Below, in pieces: positions 1 to 6,378 of a DNA stretch of 18,718 nt. The notes under the pieces were generated by a model. The model was not told where the DNA came from. It saw only the letters and a program-made list of their open reading frames with translations, and made no database searches. This stretch comes from Bacillota bacterium. Its GTDB lineage: Bacteria; Bacillota; Clostridia; Peptostreptococcales; Anaerovoracaceae. The translations under genes were made by a program, and so were the position numbers. The first letter of the stretch is position 1; each line of letters starts with the position of its first letter. The stretch covers positions 1-18,718 of the forward strand of contig JAHZHA010000034.1 in the NCBI GenBank assembly GCA_019420525.1, read 5' to 3'.

Positions 1-54
<54 letters not shown>

Positions 55-63
55 GGTATGATG

Positions 64-100
64 ACTGTGTCTGCAGATAGACTGCTGGCACAGTTTTTTT
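64..100 (+). terminator. Intrinsic terminator after tRNA-fMet
   Basis: Two 13-nt arms (64-76 and 82-94) pair with two mismatches around a 5-nt loop and run into seven T residues at 94-100. It sits 9 nt after the tRNA CCA end, so it should end the tRNA transcript and insulate the next gene. Confidence 0.85.
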
Positions 101-193
101 ATTGTCCGGAGATCTTGTACCCCCCTTTGACTTATAAATCGACAGTCGGTTTCGATCATCGGGGAATTATTTCTGCAGATGAAAGAAGAGAGC

Positions 194-224
194 TTTCATC
201 GGATGAAGGGAAATGTGATATAAT
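194..224 (+). promoter_or_regulatory. Extended -10 promoter for the kinase-like gene
   Basis: A perfect TATAAT lies at 219-224 and is preceded by TG at 216-217, giving an extended -10 element. The -35 region is poor (TTTCAT at 194-199 with a 19-bp spacer), which extended -10 promoters tolerate. It is about 60 bp before the chosen start codon at 286. Confidence 0.6.
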
Positions 225-285
225 AAAACAATAAACGAGATTCAGGGGGATCTGCATGCAGAATCAGCAGGCAAGGAGGTACATT

Positions 286-867
286 ATGAGCAACCGTATA
301 ATAACTATCAGCCGAGAATTCGGAAGCGGCGGCCGCACGATAGGAAAGATGGCGGCAAAGCGTCTGGGAATCCGGTGTTACGATAACGAACTGATACAAA
401 AAATCGCACAGGAGAGCGGATTCGTGGAAGAATATATCCGTGAAGAAGGGGAGCACGCTCCTCAGGGTAATTGGCTGGCCTCTTCCTTTATCGGCTGGAA
501 CTGGAATGGCCCTACGAATCAAGATCGGCTCTGGACGATTCAGAGAAATATCATTCTGGATCTGGCGGAATCGGAGTCCTGTGTGATCGTGGGAAGATGC
601 GCGGATTTTATTCTGCGGGACAAAAACTGTCTCACGGTGTTTATTCATTCCAGTATGGAAAAGCGCGCGCTGCGGATCGTCAACGAATATGGTGAGCGCA
701 GTGAATCCCCGGAGCAGCGCCTGAAGAATAAAGATAAGCGCCGTGCGGCATATTACCGTTTTTATACCGATATGAAATGGGGGAAGGCCCAGAATTATCA
801 TATCGCACTGGACAGCGGAGAGCTCGGCCTGGAAAAATGCACGGATATCATCTGCAGTCTCTACTGA
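286..867 (+). CDS. Cytidylate-kinase-like P-loop protein
   Basis: This 193-residue protein belongs to the cytidylate-kinase-like group (AAA_26-type P-loop fold). Residues 9-21 form the nucleotide-binding loop, with GSGGRTIG at 13-20. The stretch IVGRCADFIL at 101-110 and a basic lid-like KDKRRAAYY at about 149-157 are also typical of the group. The expected role is phosphoryl transfer to a small substrate in the cytosol. The true substrate of these paralogues is not established, and housekeeping Cmk is usually encoded elsewhere. I chose ATG 286 because AAGGAGGT at 273-280 sits 5 nt before it; an in-frame ATG at 256 has no such site. The stop is 16 nt before the next gene, a Crp/Fnr-type regulator, suggesting co-transcription. 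Confidence 0.8.
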   Translation: MSNRIITISREFGSGGRTIGKMAAKRLGIRCYDNELIQKIAQESGFVEEYIREEGEHAPQGNWLASSFIGWNWNGPTNQDRLWTIQRNIILDLAESESCVIVGRCADFILRDKNCLTVFIHSSMEKRALRIVNEYGERSESPEQRLKNKDKRRAAYYRFYTDMKWGKAQNYHIALDSGELGLEKCTDIICSLY

Positions 868-883
868 GATTTCGCCGTGTGAC

Positions 884-1543
884 ATGGAAAAGTATTATGA
901 AGCGCTGAAAAGGTGTCCGCTGTTCGAGGGGATGGAAAAACAGGAACTTTTTGTCCTTCTCGACTGTCTCAGCGTACGGCGTACGGCGGTTTCCCGTGGA
1001 GACACTGTAATCCGGGAGGGAGATCCGGCGGAGTCCGTAGGAATCGTGCTGTCGGGCAGAGTACAGATCATTCGTCACGATTACAGCGGAAAGCGGAGTA
1101 TTCTGGGGGATGCAGGGCCTTCCGAACTGTTCGCAGAGGTATTTGCCTGTGCCGGAGTGGCTTCGCTGCCTGTCAGTGCAGTTGCCGTTTCGGACAGTGA
1201 GATTCTTCTGGCAGATTTCAGAAGGATTATCGATGTCTGCAGCAGTGCCTGCCGTTTTCACACAGAGCTGATCCGGAGACTGCTCAGGATCGTCGCGGAA
1301 AAAAATCTGTTGCTGAACCGGAAAATCGAGATCATTTCGAAACGCACGATCCGGGAAAGGCTGATGGTCTATCTGTCGCTGCAGGCGGAAAAAAGCGGCA
1401 GTCGAGAGTTCACGATACCTTATGACAGGCAGGGGCTGGCAGATTATCTGGGCGTGGAGCGCAGCGCCATGTCGGCGGAAATCAGCAGTCTGAGAAAAGA
1501 AGGCGTAATAGAATGTGTGAAAAATAGATTCAGGCTCCTTTAG
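884..1543 (+). CDS. Crp/Fnr-family transcriptional regulator
   Basis: This 219-residue protein has an N-terminal cyclic-nucleotide-binding-type beta barrel (about 10-115), a long dimerisation helix (about 120-160) and a C-terminal winged helix-turn-helix (about 165-219, recognition region 182-206). The barrel keeps the glycines of the fold (VLSGRVQI at 55-62). The segment corresponding to the phosphate-binding cassette (FAEVFACAGVASLPVS, 83-98) has no arginine where cAMP-binding Crp has one. cAMP is therefore an unlikely ligand; members of this clostridial subgroup respond to other signals. No N-terminal Fnr-type cysteine cluster is visible. There is no strong ribosome binding site before ATG 884, so translation may be coupled to the upstream kinase-like gene. 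The target genes cannot be told from the sequence. Confidence 0.85.
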   Translation: MEKYYEALKRCPLFEGMEKQELFVLLDCLSVRRTAVSRGDTVIREGDPAESVGIVLSGRVQIIRHDYSGKRSILGDAGPSELFAEVFACAGVASLPVSAVAVSDSEILLADFRRIIDVCSSACRFHTELIRRLLRIVAEKNLLLNRKIEIISKRTIRERLMVYLSLQAEKSGSREFTIPYDRQGLADYLGVERSAMSAEISSLRKEGVIECVKNRFRLL

Positions 1544-1600
1544 TTTCGGAGTCTCGCTGCGGAGTCGCAGAACAGGCGTGAAAGGAAAATGCACACAATA

Positions 1601-1651
1601 AAAAAACGCAGGGTATATCGGAAGTTTATTCCGGCACGCTCTGCGTTTTTT
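1601..1651. terminator. Bidirectional terminator between crp-like gene and queF
   Basis: AAAAAACGCAG (1601-1611) pairs perfectly with CTGCGTTTTTT (1641-1651). An inner stem CGGAA/TTCCG (1619-1623 and 1629-1633) lies within. The A-tract on one side and T-tract on the other make it work in both directions. It lies 58 nt after the regulator stop on the plus strand and 19 nt after the queF stop on the minus strand. Confidence 0.9.
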
Positions 1652-1669
1652 ATTTTTCGACGTGCTATT

Positions 1670-2167
1670 TCAGCGGTTGTCGATTTTTTCGGGATAGAGA
1701 TCGTGATACATCAGACGCCGGGCTGCCGTCTCTTCCCACGGCGTACCCGGCTTGCCGTAGTTGCAATAGGGGTCGATGGAAATGCCGCCCCGTGGCGTAA
1801 ATTTTCCCCATACTTCGATATATTTCGGGTCCATCAGGCGGATCAAGTCTTTCATGATGATGTTGACGCAGTCTTCGTGGAAGTCTCCATGATTTCTGAA
1901 ACTAAAGAGATAGAGTTTCAGCGACTTGCTCTCCACCATACGGATATCCGGCACATAGGAGATGGTGATCGTCGCGAAATCCGGCTGTCCCGTGATGGGG
2001 CACAGGCTGGTGAATTCCGGACAGTTGAATTTAACGAAGTAATCGTTGTCCTGATGTTTGTTGATGAATGTTTCAAGGAGTTCCGGCGCGTAATCGTCGG
2101 GGTATTTCGTTCCCTGATTTCCGAGAAGGGTGATGCCTTCCTTTTCTTTTTCGTTTCTTCCTGTCAT
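1670..2167 (-). CDS. queF: NADPH-dependent 7-cyano-7-deazaguanine (preQ0) reductase QueF
   Basis: QueF reduces the nitrile of preQ0 to the aminomethyl group of preQ1 using NADPH; preQ1 is then inserted into tRNA on the way to queuosine. At 165 residues it is the short, single-domain (YkvM-like) type. The catalytic cysteine is Cys56 in SLCPITGQPDF, and Asp63 follows as expected. The family signature ESKSLK is at 79-84, and HEDC is at 97-100. The start at 2167 is supported by AGAGGA about 9 nt upstream on the minus strand. It is the last gene of queD-queE-folE-queF and stops just before a bidirectional terminator. Confidence 0.95.
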   Translation of the reverse strand: MTGRNEKEKEGITLLGNQGTKYPDDYAPELLETFINKHQDNDYFVKFNCPEFTSLCPITGQPDFATITISYVPDIRMVESKSLKLYLFSFRNHGDFHEDCVNIIMKDLIRLMDPKYIEVWGKFTPRGGISIDPYCNYGKPGTPWEETAARRLMYHDLYPEKIDNR

Positions 2168-2266
2168 ATATTTTTTCCTCTGTCGTTCGATATTTTCTGA
2201 ATCCGGCGTTTCGGACGCCTTGAAGAGAGTATCTCAGATCCGGTTCGGACAACCGCGCCGCCATTC

Positions 2267-2854
2267 TCAGCGATACGGCTGAATGCGGGCTGTCAGTGCA
2301 GGATCATCCCGGAAACGGCCATGAAGAGTGGAGGTATATGTCTTCGCATTCGATTTCCGGATACCTCTTGCACTCATGCAGCTGTGTTTGCCGCTGATCA
2401 GAACGGCTACATCGGGAGACTGCGTGATTTTCTGTATGATTTCTGCGATATCGGCGCCGATGCGTTCCTGCAGCTGGAGACGCTTCGATACCATGTCGGC
2501 GATTCTGGCGATTTTACTCAGTCCGATGACTCTTCCGCCCGCCGGAACGTAGGCTACCGTCACTTTCATATCGTACATGAGCGCCAGATGATGTTCGCAG
2601 TAACTGAATATCTCGATATCGCGCACGATGACCATGTCCTGACCGGATTCACAGAATTCGCTTTCCTCTTCGAATGTCTTGCAGAACATATCGGCGATTT
2701 CATCGTTGGTGTAATTCATTCCTTCGAACATTTCCGCGTACATGCGGGCTACACGGGCCGGAGTATCTTTCAGCCCTTCTCTTCGGGGATCGTCGCCGAG
2801 GGCGGTGAGGATTCCCAGAATATGTTTTTCGATGGCTTCCTGATCGATTGCCAT
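2267..2854 (-). CDS. folE: GTP cyclohydrolase I FolE
   Basis: FolE converts GTP to 7,8-dihydroneopterin triphosphate, the shared first step of folate and 7-deazaguanine synthesis. In this operon it most likely feeds QueD. The 195-residue length fits a bacterial FolE. The zinc ligands are visible as Cys86 and His89 in SYCEHH and Cys159 in KHSCMSARG. The core stretch VAYVPAGGRVIGLSK spans 100-114. A strong AAGGAGGAA precedes ATG at 2854. It is 44 nt downstream of queE and about 100 nt upstream of queF, with no terminator between, so it belongs to the same transcription unit. A second folE may serve folate, but that cannot be judged here. Confidence 0.95.
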   Translation of the reverse strand: MAIDQEAIEKHILGILTALGDDPRREGLKDTPARVARMYAEMFEGMNYTNDEIADMFCKTFEEESEFCESGQDMVIVRDIEIFSYCEHHLALMYDMKVTVAYVPAGGRVIGLSKIARIADMVSKRLQLQERIGADIAEIIQKITQSPDVAVLISGKHSCMSARGIRKSNAKTYTSTLHGRFRDDPALTARIQPYR

Positions 2855-2898
2855 GTATCATTCCTCCTTCTGTCGTTTTCCTACGGCGTTTTATCGTT

Positions 2899-3573
2899 TC
2901 AGACGCCGCGTTTCTGCGGATCCCAGATCAGTTTATGTATCTGAAGCCGCAGGGCGACATCATTGATGCAGTTGTCTTTCATAAATTCCACGATATCGGC
3001 GGGTTCGATTTTTCCGAAAACCGGACTGATATGGACGGTGCATCTGTCCGTGAGATCATATGCGCGGATGACGGTGATCGCACGTTCCAGATCTTCTGTA
3101 TTTCCGGCTACGAATTTCACCGTGTCAGAGGGGGTCAGAAGCCCGAAATTGGAGACGCGCATCATGATTTCCATTCCGCTGGACGGCAGTTTGTAGTCAA
3201 GTGTGAATGCCGGGCGTTTCTCCAAGTCTGTCAGCGGGGCGATATCAGCGGAACCGTTGGTCTCAATTTCCACCCGGATCCGGCTGTCGGTATTGAGAAG
3301 TTCGATCAGCGGACGGATGTTTTTCTGAAGAAGCGGTTCGCCGCCGGTGAGCGTTACGTTTCTGACACCACTGATCCGGACGGCGTCGAAGATCTCTTCC
3401 GCTGTCATTTCAGTATACGGCGTGTCGGGTTCGTTAACCCAGGCGGTGTCGCAATAGCTGCAGCTGAGATTGCAGCCCGGAAATCTGATGAAATAGGCGA
3501 GTTCTCCCGAACGCCGCCCTTCACCGTTAATGCTGATAAAATGCTCTGCTATTCTGTATTTATCCATCTTCAT
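2899..3573 (-). CDS. queE: 7-carboxy-7-deazaguanine synthase QueE (radical SAM)
   Basis: QueE is a radical-SAM enzyme that contracts the ring of 6-carboxytetrahydropterin to 7-carboxy-7-deazaguanine. The 224-residue protein has the cluster-binding CxxxCxxC at Cys34, Cys38 and Cys41 (PGCNLSCSYCDTAW) and the GGEP SAM-binding motif at 77-80. INGEGRRSGE near residues 15-24 is typical of the family. The start is not fully fixed: ATG 3573 (MKMDKY) and ATG 3567 (MDKY) are both within reach of the AAAGGG upstream. It lies between queD, which supplies its substrate, and folE. Confidence 0.95.
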   Translation of the reverse strand: MKMDKYRIAEHFISINGEGRRSGELAYFIRFPGCNLSCSYCDTAWVNEPDTPYTEMTAEEIFDAVRISGVRNVTLTGGEPLLQKNIRPLIELLNTDSRIRVEIETNGSADIAPLTDLEKRPAFTLDYKLPSSGMEIMMRVSNFGLLTPSDTVKFVAGNTEDLERAITVIRAYDLTDRCTVHISPVFGKIEPADIVEFMKDNCINDVALRLQIHKLIWDPQKRGV

Positions 3574-3687
3574 TCATCCCTTTTCCCTTTCTGCTTCCGT
3601 ACGTCCGGAAGCGGTGAATCCGCGCCATTTCATATCGTGAAATACTTTTTTGCCGGCATATTCCGGAACCGGCAGCAGATCAATCTG

Positions 3688-4116
3688 TCACCTCTGAGGA
3701 GGTGTGTAAGATGCGCAGTTGCCGGGTGTCTCATAGACGGTTGCTTCCAGCACATTCCAGCCTTTTCTCATCATCCGGTCGCAGAAGTATTTTGCAAAAT
3801 TCTCTGCAGTAGGGCGGAATTCGGTCTGGACGATCAGGAAATTTTCTTCGGTGAGGGCTTCCATGGTCTTCGGACGCAGGGAATCTCTCTCGACGATCAG
3901 CCTGTGGTCGAGGGCTTCCGTCTCCGATCTGAGATCCCGTTTGAGATCACCGAAGTCGGCCACCATACCCCGGGTCTGCGGATCTTCGCTGAGACTTTCT
4001 CCACCGGCGGTGATGACGACTTTCCATCTGTGACCGTGGATGTTTGCGCACTTTCCGTCGTAATCCTTGAGGAAATGAGCCGAATCGAAACTTTCGTTTG
4101 CTGTGATTTTGTACAT
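3688..4116 (-). CDS. queD: 6-carboxy-5,6,7,8-tetrahydropterin synthase QueD
   Basis: QueD converts dihydroneopterin triphosphate to 6-carboxytetrahydropterin. The 142-residue protein keeps the zinc histidines His14 (SAHFL), His27 and His29 (NIHGHRW), the catalytic Cys23, the Asp70-His71 pair (ALDHRL) and Glu129 (VYETPGN), a full QueD/PTPS-fold active site. GAGG about 8 nt before ATG 4116 is its ribosome binding site and follows immediately after a leader terminator. It is the first gene of the que operon. A 114-nt gap separates it from queE; the gap contains small hairpins but no gene. queC, needed for the next step to preQ0, is not in the window. Confidence 0.95.
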   Translation of the reverse strand: MYKITANESFDSAHFLKDYDGKCANIHGHRWKVVITAGGESLSEDPQTRGMVADFGDLKRDLRSETEALDHRLIVERDSLRPKTMEALTEENFLIVQTEFRPTAENFAKYFCDRMMRKGWNVLEATVYETPGNCASYTPPQR

Positions 4117-4130
4117 ATTCTTAACCTCAA

Positions 4131-4159
4131 AATAAAAAGGCGTCCGCTGAGGGACGCCT
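4131..4159 (-). terminator. Leader terminator/attenuator before queD
   Basis: On the minus strand AGGCGTCC pairs with GGACGCCT (8 bp, 6-nt loop) and is followed by TTTTTATT. It lies between the que promoter and the queD ribosome binding site, only 3 nt from the latter. Read through in every round, it would block the operon, so it is most simply a transcription attenuator controlled by the upstream leader structure. Confidence 0.8.
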
Positions 4160-4284
4160 GCAGAAACATAATCGGAAGCCGCCGTGCCGCAGCCGGGGCG
4201 GCGGAAATTATCCGCAAGGTCCGAGTTTTGTTTTGCGACAGGATGGTACCAATGAACTGTCGGAGATATTCTGTATGTATCCTG
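4160..4284 (-). ncRNA. Structured 5' leader of the que operon; candidate preQ1-responsive riboswitch, class unassigned
   Basis: About 125 nt of leader separates the promoter from the attenuator. Reading 5' to 3' on the minus strand I see a 6-bp hairpin CGACAG/CTGTCG (4257-4262 with 4236-4241) with a 15-nt loop. An A-rich tail follows (4218-4235), then a 5-bp hairpin GCGGA/TCCGC, then a GC-rich hairpin GCCGCC/GGCGGC. A stem with a C just before its 3' strand and an A-rich tail recalls the preQ1-I riboswitch, and preQ1 riboswitches commonly control such operons. I could not pair the loop with the tail convincingly, so the class remains open. Confidence 0.4.
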
Positions 4285-4290
4285 TTATCC

Positions 4291-4319
4291 ATCATATATC
4301 ACGGAGAGGCCGGTGTCAA
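4291..4319 (-). promoter_or_regulatory. Near-consensus promoter of the que operon
   Basis: On the minus strand TTGACA (4314-4319) and TATGAT (4291-4296) are separated by exactly 17 bp. The -35 begins 3 bp after the MATE stop codon, so the que operon has its own start even though the MATE gene upstream is co-directional and no terminator separates them. Confidence 0.85.
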
Positions 4320-4322
4320 ACG

Positions 4323-5741
4323 TTACTCGGCCCGGGTACCGTGATTCTCAGGCGACGGCATGGGTTTAATGTTCCGCCGGTATACGCGGCTGAAAAGGTA
4401 AAATGCGCAGGTCAGCGAGAATATCTCGGCAAATGGGAAAGAAATCCAGACACCGGTGACATCCAGGAACCTTGAGAAGAACCATGCAGCCGGCAGAACG
4501 CAGATAAACTGACGCAGCAGTGTCATGATAAGACTGTATGTACCGAAACCGAGAGCCTGGAAAAGTGTGGAGAACACGATGCCGAAGGCCGCCGGAATGA
4601 AGCAAAGACTGAGGAGTCTCATGGCAGATGTACCCATCTGCATCATTTCGTCGGATTCGCTGAAGATAGACATGATCTGTGATGGGAACATCTGGAAGAT
4701 AATGAATCCAACGACCATAATACATACCGCTGTGATCAGAGACAGCTTCAGCGTCTTCAGCAGACGTTCCTTATTCTTTGCCCCGTAATTGTATCCCATG
4801 ATCGGCGTGGAGCCCTGATTGAGTCCGAAAACCGGCATGAATACGAAGGACTGGATTCTGAAGTAGACACCCAGGACGGATACCGCCGTCTCGGAGAAGC
4901 CGATGAGGATGATGTTGAGGAACACATTGACCACGGACGGAATCGCCTGCATTACCATACCCGGCAGGGCAACCGCATAGATGTCTTTGATGGTTTTCAG
5001 TGAGAAACGGAATTTCCGGAAAGATACTTTTACATCGTGCTCTTTCAAGAAGAAGAAGCAGCAGATGATCGTCATGCCTACCAGCTGTCCTATGACTGTG
5101 GCGATGGCTGCACCTTTGACTCCCATAGCAGGAAATCCGAGAAGTCCGAAGATGAGAATCGGATCCAACACGATGTTGACGATACAGCCGGCCATGTTCG
5201 ATGTCATCGGTATGATCATATTTCCGGTGGACTGGAGTATTTTTTCACAGACCATCTGGACGAATACGAAACAGGAGACACCGGTGACCACGTTGCTGTA
5301 GTCCATCGCCTGCCCTACCAGATCCGGTTCATCGGAGAAAGTCGTGTAGAACAGCTCTGAGAAGACCAGTGTGAATATCAGGAAAATCAGCCAGTTGAAA
5401 ATGGCAAGGATGAAACCGTGAGAAGCTGCTGAATTGGCTTCGTCGAATCTCTTTTCCCCCAGACGTCTGGCGATGAGGGAGTTGATACCGATACCGGTGC
5501 CGACGCCGATGGCGACGATGAGCATTTGGATAGGGAATACGAGAGTGACGGCAGCCAGGGCTCTTTCGCCTATCTGGGCTACATAGATACTGTCTACAAT
5601 ATTATATACCGCCTGAAGAGTCATGGAGCAGATCGCCGGAACCGCCATGCTGAAGAGCAGCTTCGGGATCGGCATCACACCCATTTTGTTTTCCGGCAGT
5701 GTCGGAGAACCCGACGGCCGGCCGATGGCTTTTTCTGACAT
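4323..5741 (-). CDS. MATE-family multidrug/cation efflux transporter
   Basis: This 472-residue polytopic membrane protein has the layout of MATE antiporters, with about 12 hydrophobic segments in two homologous halves. The first helix, ending in AVYNIVDSIYVA (44-55), and the NSLIARRLGEKRFDEAN region (87-103) are family hallmarks. The second half repeats the pattern (VYFRIQSF, then GSTPIMGYNYGAKNKERL). MATE proteins export drugs or metabolites in exchange for Na+ or H+; the substrate here is unknown. I chose ATG 5741 (MSEKAIG), 8 nt after GGAG. An upstream in-frame ATG at 5813 would read through a leader hairpin and has no good ribosome binding site. It is upstream of and co-directional with the que operon, but nothing ties it to queuosine. 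Confidence 0.9.
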   Translation of the reverse strand: MSEKAIGRPSGSPTLPENKMGVMPIPKLLFSMAVPAICSMTLQAVYNIVDSIYVAQIGERALAAVTLVFPIQMLIVAIGVGTGIGINSLIARRLGEKRFDEANSAASHGFILAIFNWLIFLIFTLVFSELFYTTFSDEPDLVGQAMDYSNVVTGVSCFVFVQMVCEKILQSTGNMIIPMTSNMAGCIVNIVLDPILIFGLLGFPAMGVKGAAIATVIGQLVGMTIICCFFFLKEHDVKVSFRKFRFSLKTIKDIYAVALPGMVMQAIPSVVNVFLNIILIGFSETAVSVLGVYFRIQSFVFMPVFGLNQGSTPIMGYNYGAKNKERLLKTLKLSLITAVCIMVVGFIIFQMFPSQIMSIFSESDEMMQMGTSAMRLLSLCFIPAAFGIVFSTLFQALGFGTYSLIMTLLRQFICVLPAAWFFSRFLDVTGVWISFPFAEIFSLTCAFYLFSRVYRRNIKPMPSPENHGTRAE

Positions 5742-5788
5742 ATTATCATCTCCAATCTGCCGCTGACGCAGGCGGCTGTGTACCTGAG

Positions 5789-5818
5789 AAAAAAGTGCGG
5801 GCGTCAGACACACTTTTT
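5789..5818 (-). terminator. Terminator-like hairpin in the MATE gene leader
   Basis: On the minus strand AAAAAGTG (5811-5818) pairs with CACTTTTT, ending in six T residues. It lies between the putative promoter and the start codon. Its loop sequence CTGACGC can instead pair with a downstream GCGTCAG (5763-5769), giving a second, exclusive structure. This arrangement suggests attenuation; the hairpin is A:U-rich and modest. Confidence 0.4.
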
Positions 5819-5877
5819 GTTTTCTACTTTGTGACTTCGACGGACGTCTTCCGAAATGATTGACCGTATAATAAAAT

Positions 5878-5905
5878 GCAGATCTAACAAAATGTCAGAA
5901 TCTGC
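5878..5905 (-). repeat. Inverted repeat at the 5' end of the MATE transcript
   Basis: GCAGAT (5878-5883) and ATCTGC (5900-5905) flank a partly complementary centre (CTAACA with TGTCAG), giving a hairpin of about 11 bp with one bulge and one mismatch. It lies just downstream of the predicted -10 element, so it may be an operator for a repressor or a stabilising 5' hairpin. Confidence 0.4.
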
Positions 5906-5912
5906 ACGGGCT

Positions 5913-5941
5913 ATTATAGCATTATGAGCACAGGTATACAA
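5913..5941 (-). promoter_or_regulatory. Extended -10 promoter for the MATE gene
   Basis: On the minus strand a perfect TATAAT (5913-5918) is preceded by TGC, an extended -10. TTGTAT (5936-5941) serves as -35 at 17 bp. The leader to ATG 5741 would be about 165 nt. Confidence 0.65.
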
Positions 5942-5974
5942 TACGGCAGACGATATTTGACGAAAAATTTGTCA

Positions 5975-6003
5975 TTGACATGTGCAAACATCTGAACTAA
6001 AAT
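5975..6003 (+). promoter_or_regulatory. Near-consensus promoter of the thiS operon
   Basis: TTGACA (5975-5980), a 17-bp spacer and TAAAAT (5998-6003) predict a start near 6010, only a few nucleotides before the leader hairpins. Confidence 0.85.
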
Positions 6004-6012
6004 GAAAACAGA

Positions 6013-6071
6013 GTGCAGATACCGCACGAAGGGGTACACCACCGCGGGTGTAAGTCTTCGTGCGTTTTTTT
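6013..6071 (+). ncRNA. Compact leader attenuator of the thi operon
   Basis: CGCACGAAG (6023-6031) pairs perfectly with CTTCGTGCG (6056-6064). An inner TACACC/GGTGTA stem (6035-6040 and 6047-6052) lies within, and seven T residues follow at 6065-6071, an intrinsic terminator upstream of all the genes. A short upstream hairpin GTGC/GCAC (6013-6016 and 6024-6027) uses part of the terminator's 5' arm, so the two structures compete. The TPP riboswitch core (CTGAGA and the long conserved 3' half) is absent. From memory, a structured RNA motif upstream of thiS genes has been reported by comparative genomics; I cannot confirm that this is a member. Confidence 0.65.
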
Positions 6072-6131
6072 GTAATCGGATACCGGTAAGGCCTTTGGCG
6101 GAACGGATGCCGGTGTGGAAAGGAGCCTGAC

Positions 6132-6329
6132 ATGGCAGTGATCAACGGAAAAAATGAACCGGAAGCAGACGGAAGAAAGCTGTCGGAATATCTGGAGGAA
6201 AAAGGGTATTCTCAGATCCGTATTGCGGTGGAGTGCGACGGGGAAATCGTGCCAAAGAGCAGTTACGCCGACAAGGTGATCCGGGACGGAGAAATCATCG
6301 AGATTGTCAGTTTTGTAGGAGGAGGCTGA
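6132..6329 (+). CDS. thiS: Sulfur carrier protein ThiS
   Basis: ThiS is the small ubiquitin-fold protein whose C-terminal thiocarboxylate donates sulfur to the thiamine thiazole. The 65-residue length is normal and the protein ends in VGGG, the obligatory C-terminal Gly-Gly that ThiF adenylates. AAAGGAG precedes ATG 6132 with good spacing. It is the first gene of thiS-thiF-thiG-thiH-thiE, starting about 60 nt after the leader terminator. Confidence 0.93.
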   Translation: MAVINGKNEPEADGRKLSEYLEEKGYSQIRIAVECDGEIVPKSSYADKVIRDGEIIEIVSFVGGG

Positions 6330-6378
6330 ATACGGGATACCGGATACAAGGGATACCGGAAAACAGAACGGAGAAGAA

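Noticed and set aside
127..155. TTGACT at 127-132 as a -35 element
   Set aside because: No acceptable -10 hexamer lies at 16-18 bp; the extended -10 at 216-224 is a better promoter for the next gene.
3640..3690. GCCGGC-containing hairpin between queE and queD as a terminator
   Set aside because: On the minus strand it is followed by A residues rather than T residues, so it does not fit an intrinsic terminator for this operon.
2848..4344. 498-codon plus-strand open frame across queE and queD
   Set aside because: It is antisense to clearly identified queE, queD and the leader, with atypical composition and no homology I recognise.
5742..5813. Extended N-terminus of the MATE protein from ATG 5813
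   Set aside because: It would translate the leader hairpin, lacks a good ribosome binding site and adds 24 residues not expected in the family.
6023..6064. T-box leader, because of the ACCGCG-like loop sequence
   Set aside because: The T-box motif (AGGGTGGNACCGCG) is not present in the right form and there is no specifier stem; the leader is far too short.
6002..6130. A 42-codon open frame from ATG 6002 running through the thi leader to just before thiS
   Set aside because: Its ATG lies within the -10 hexamer, so it would not be transcribed from the predicted promoter; no ribosome binding site; the terminator hairpin explains the sequence better.
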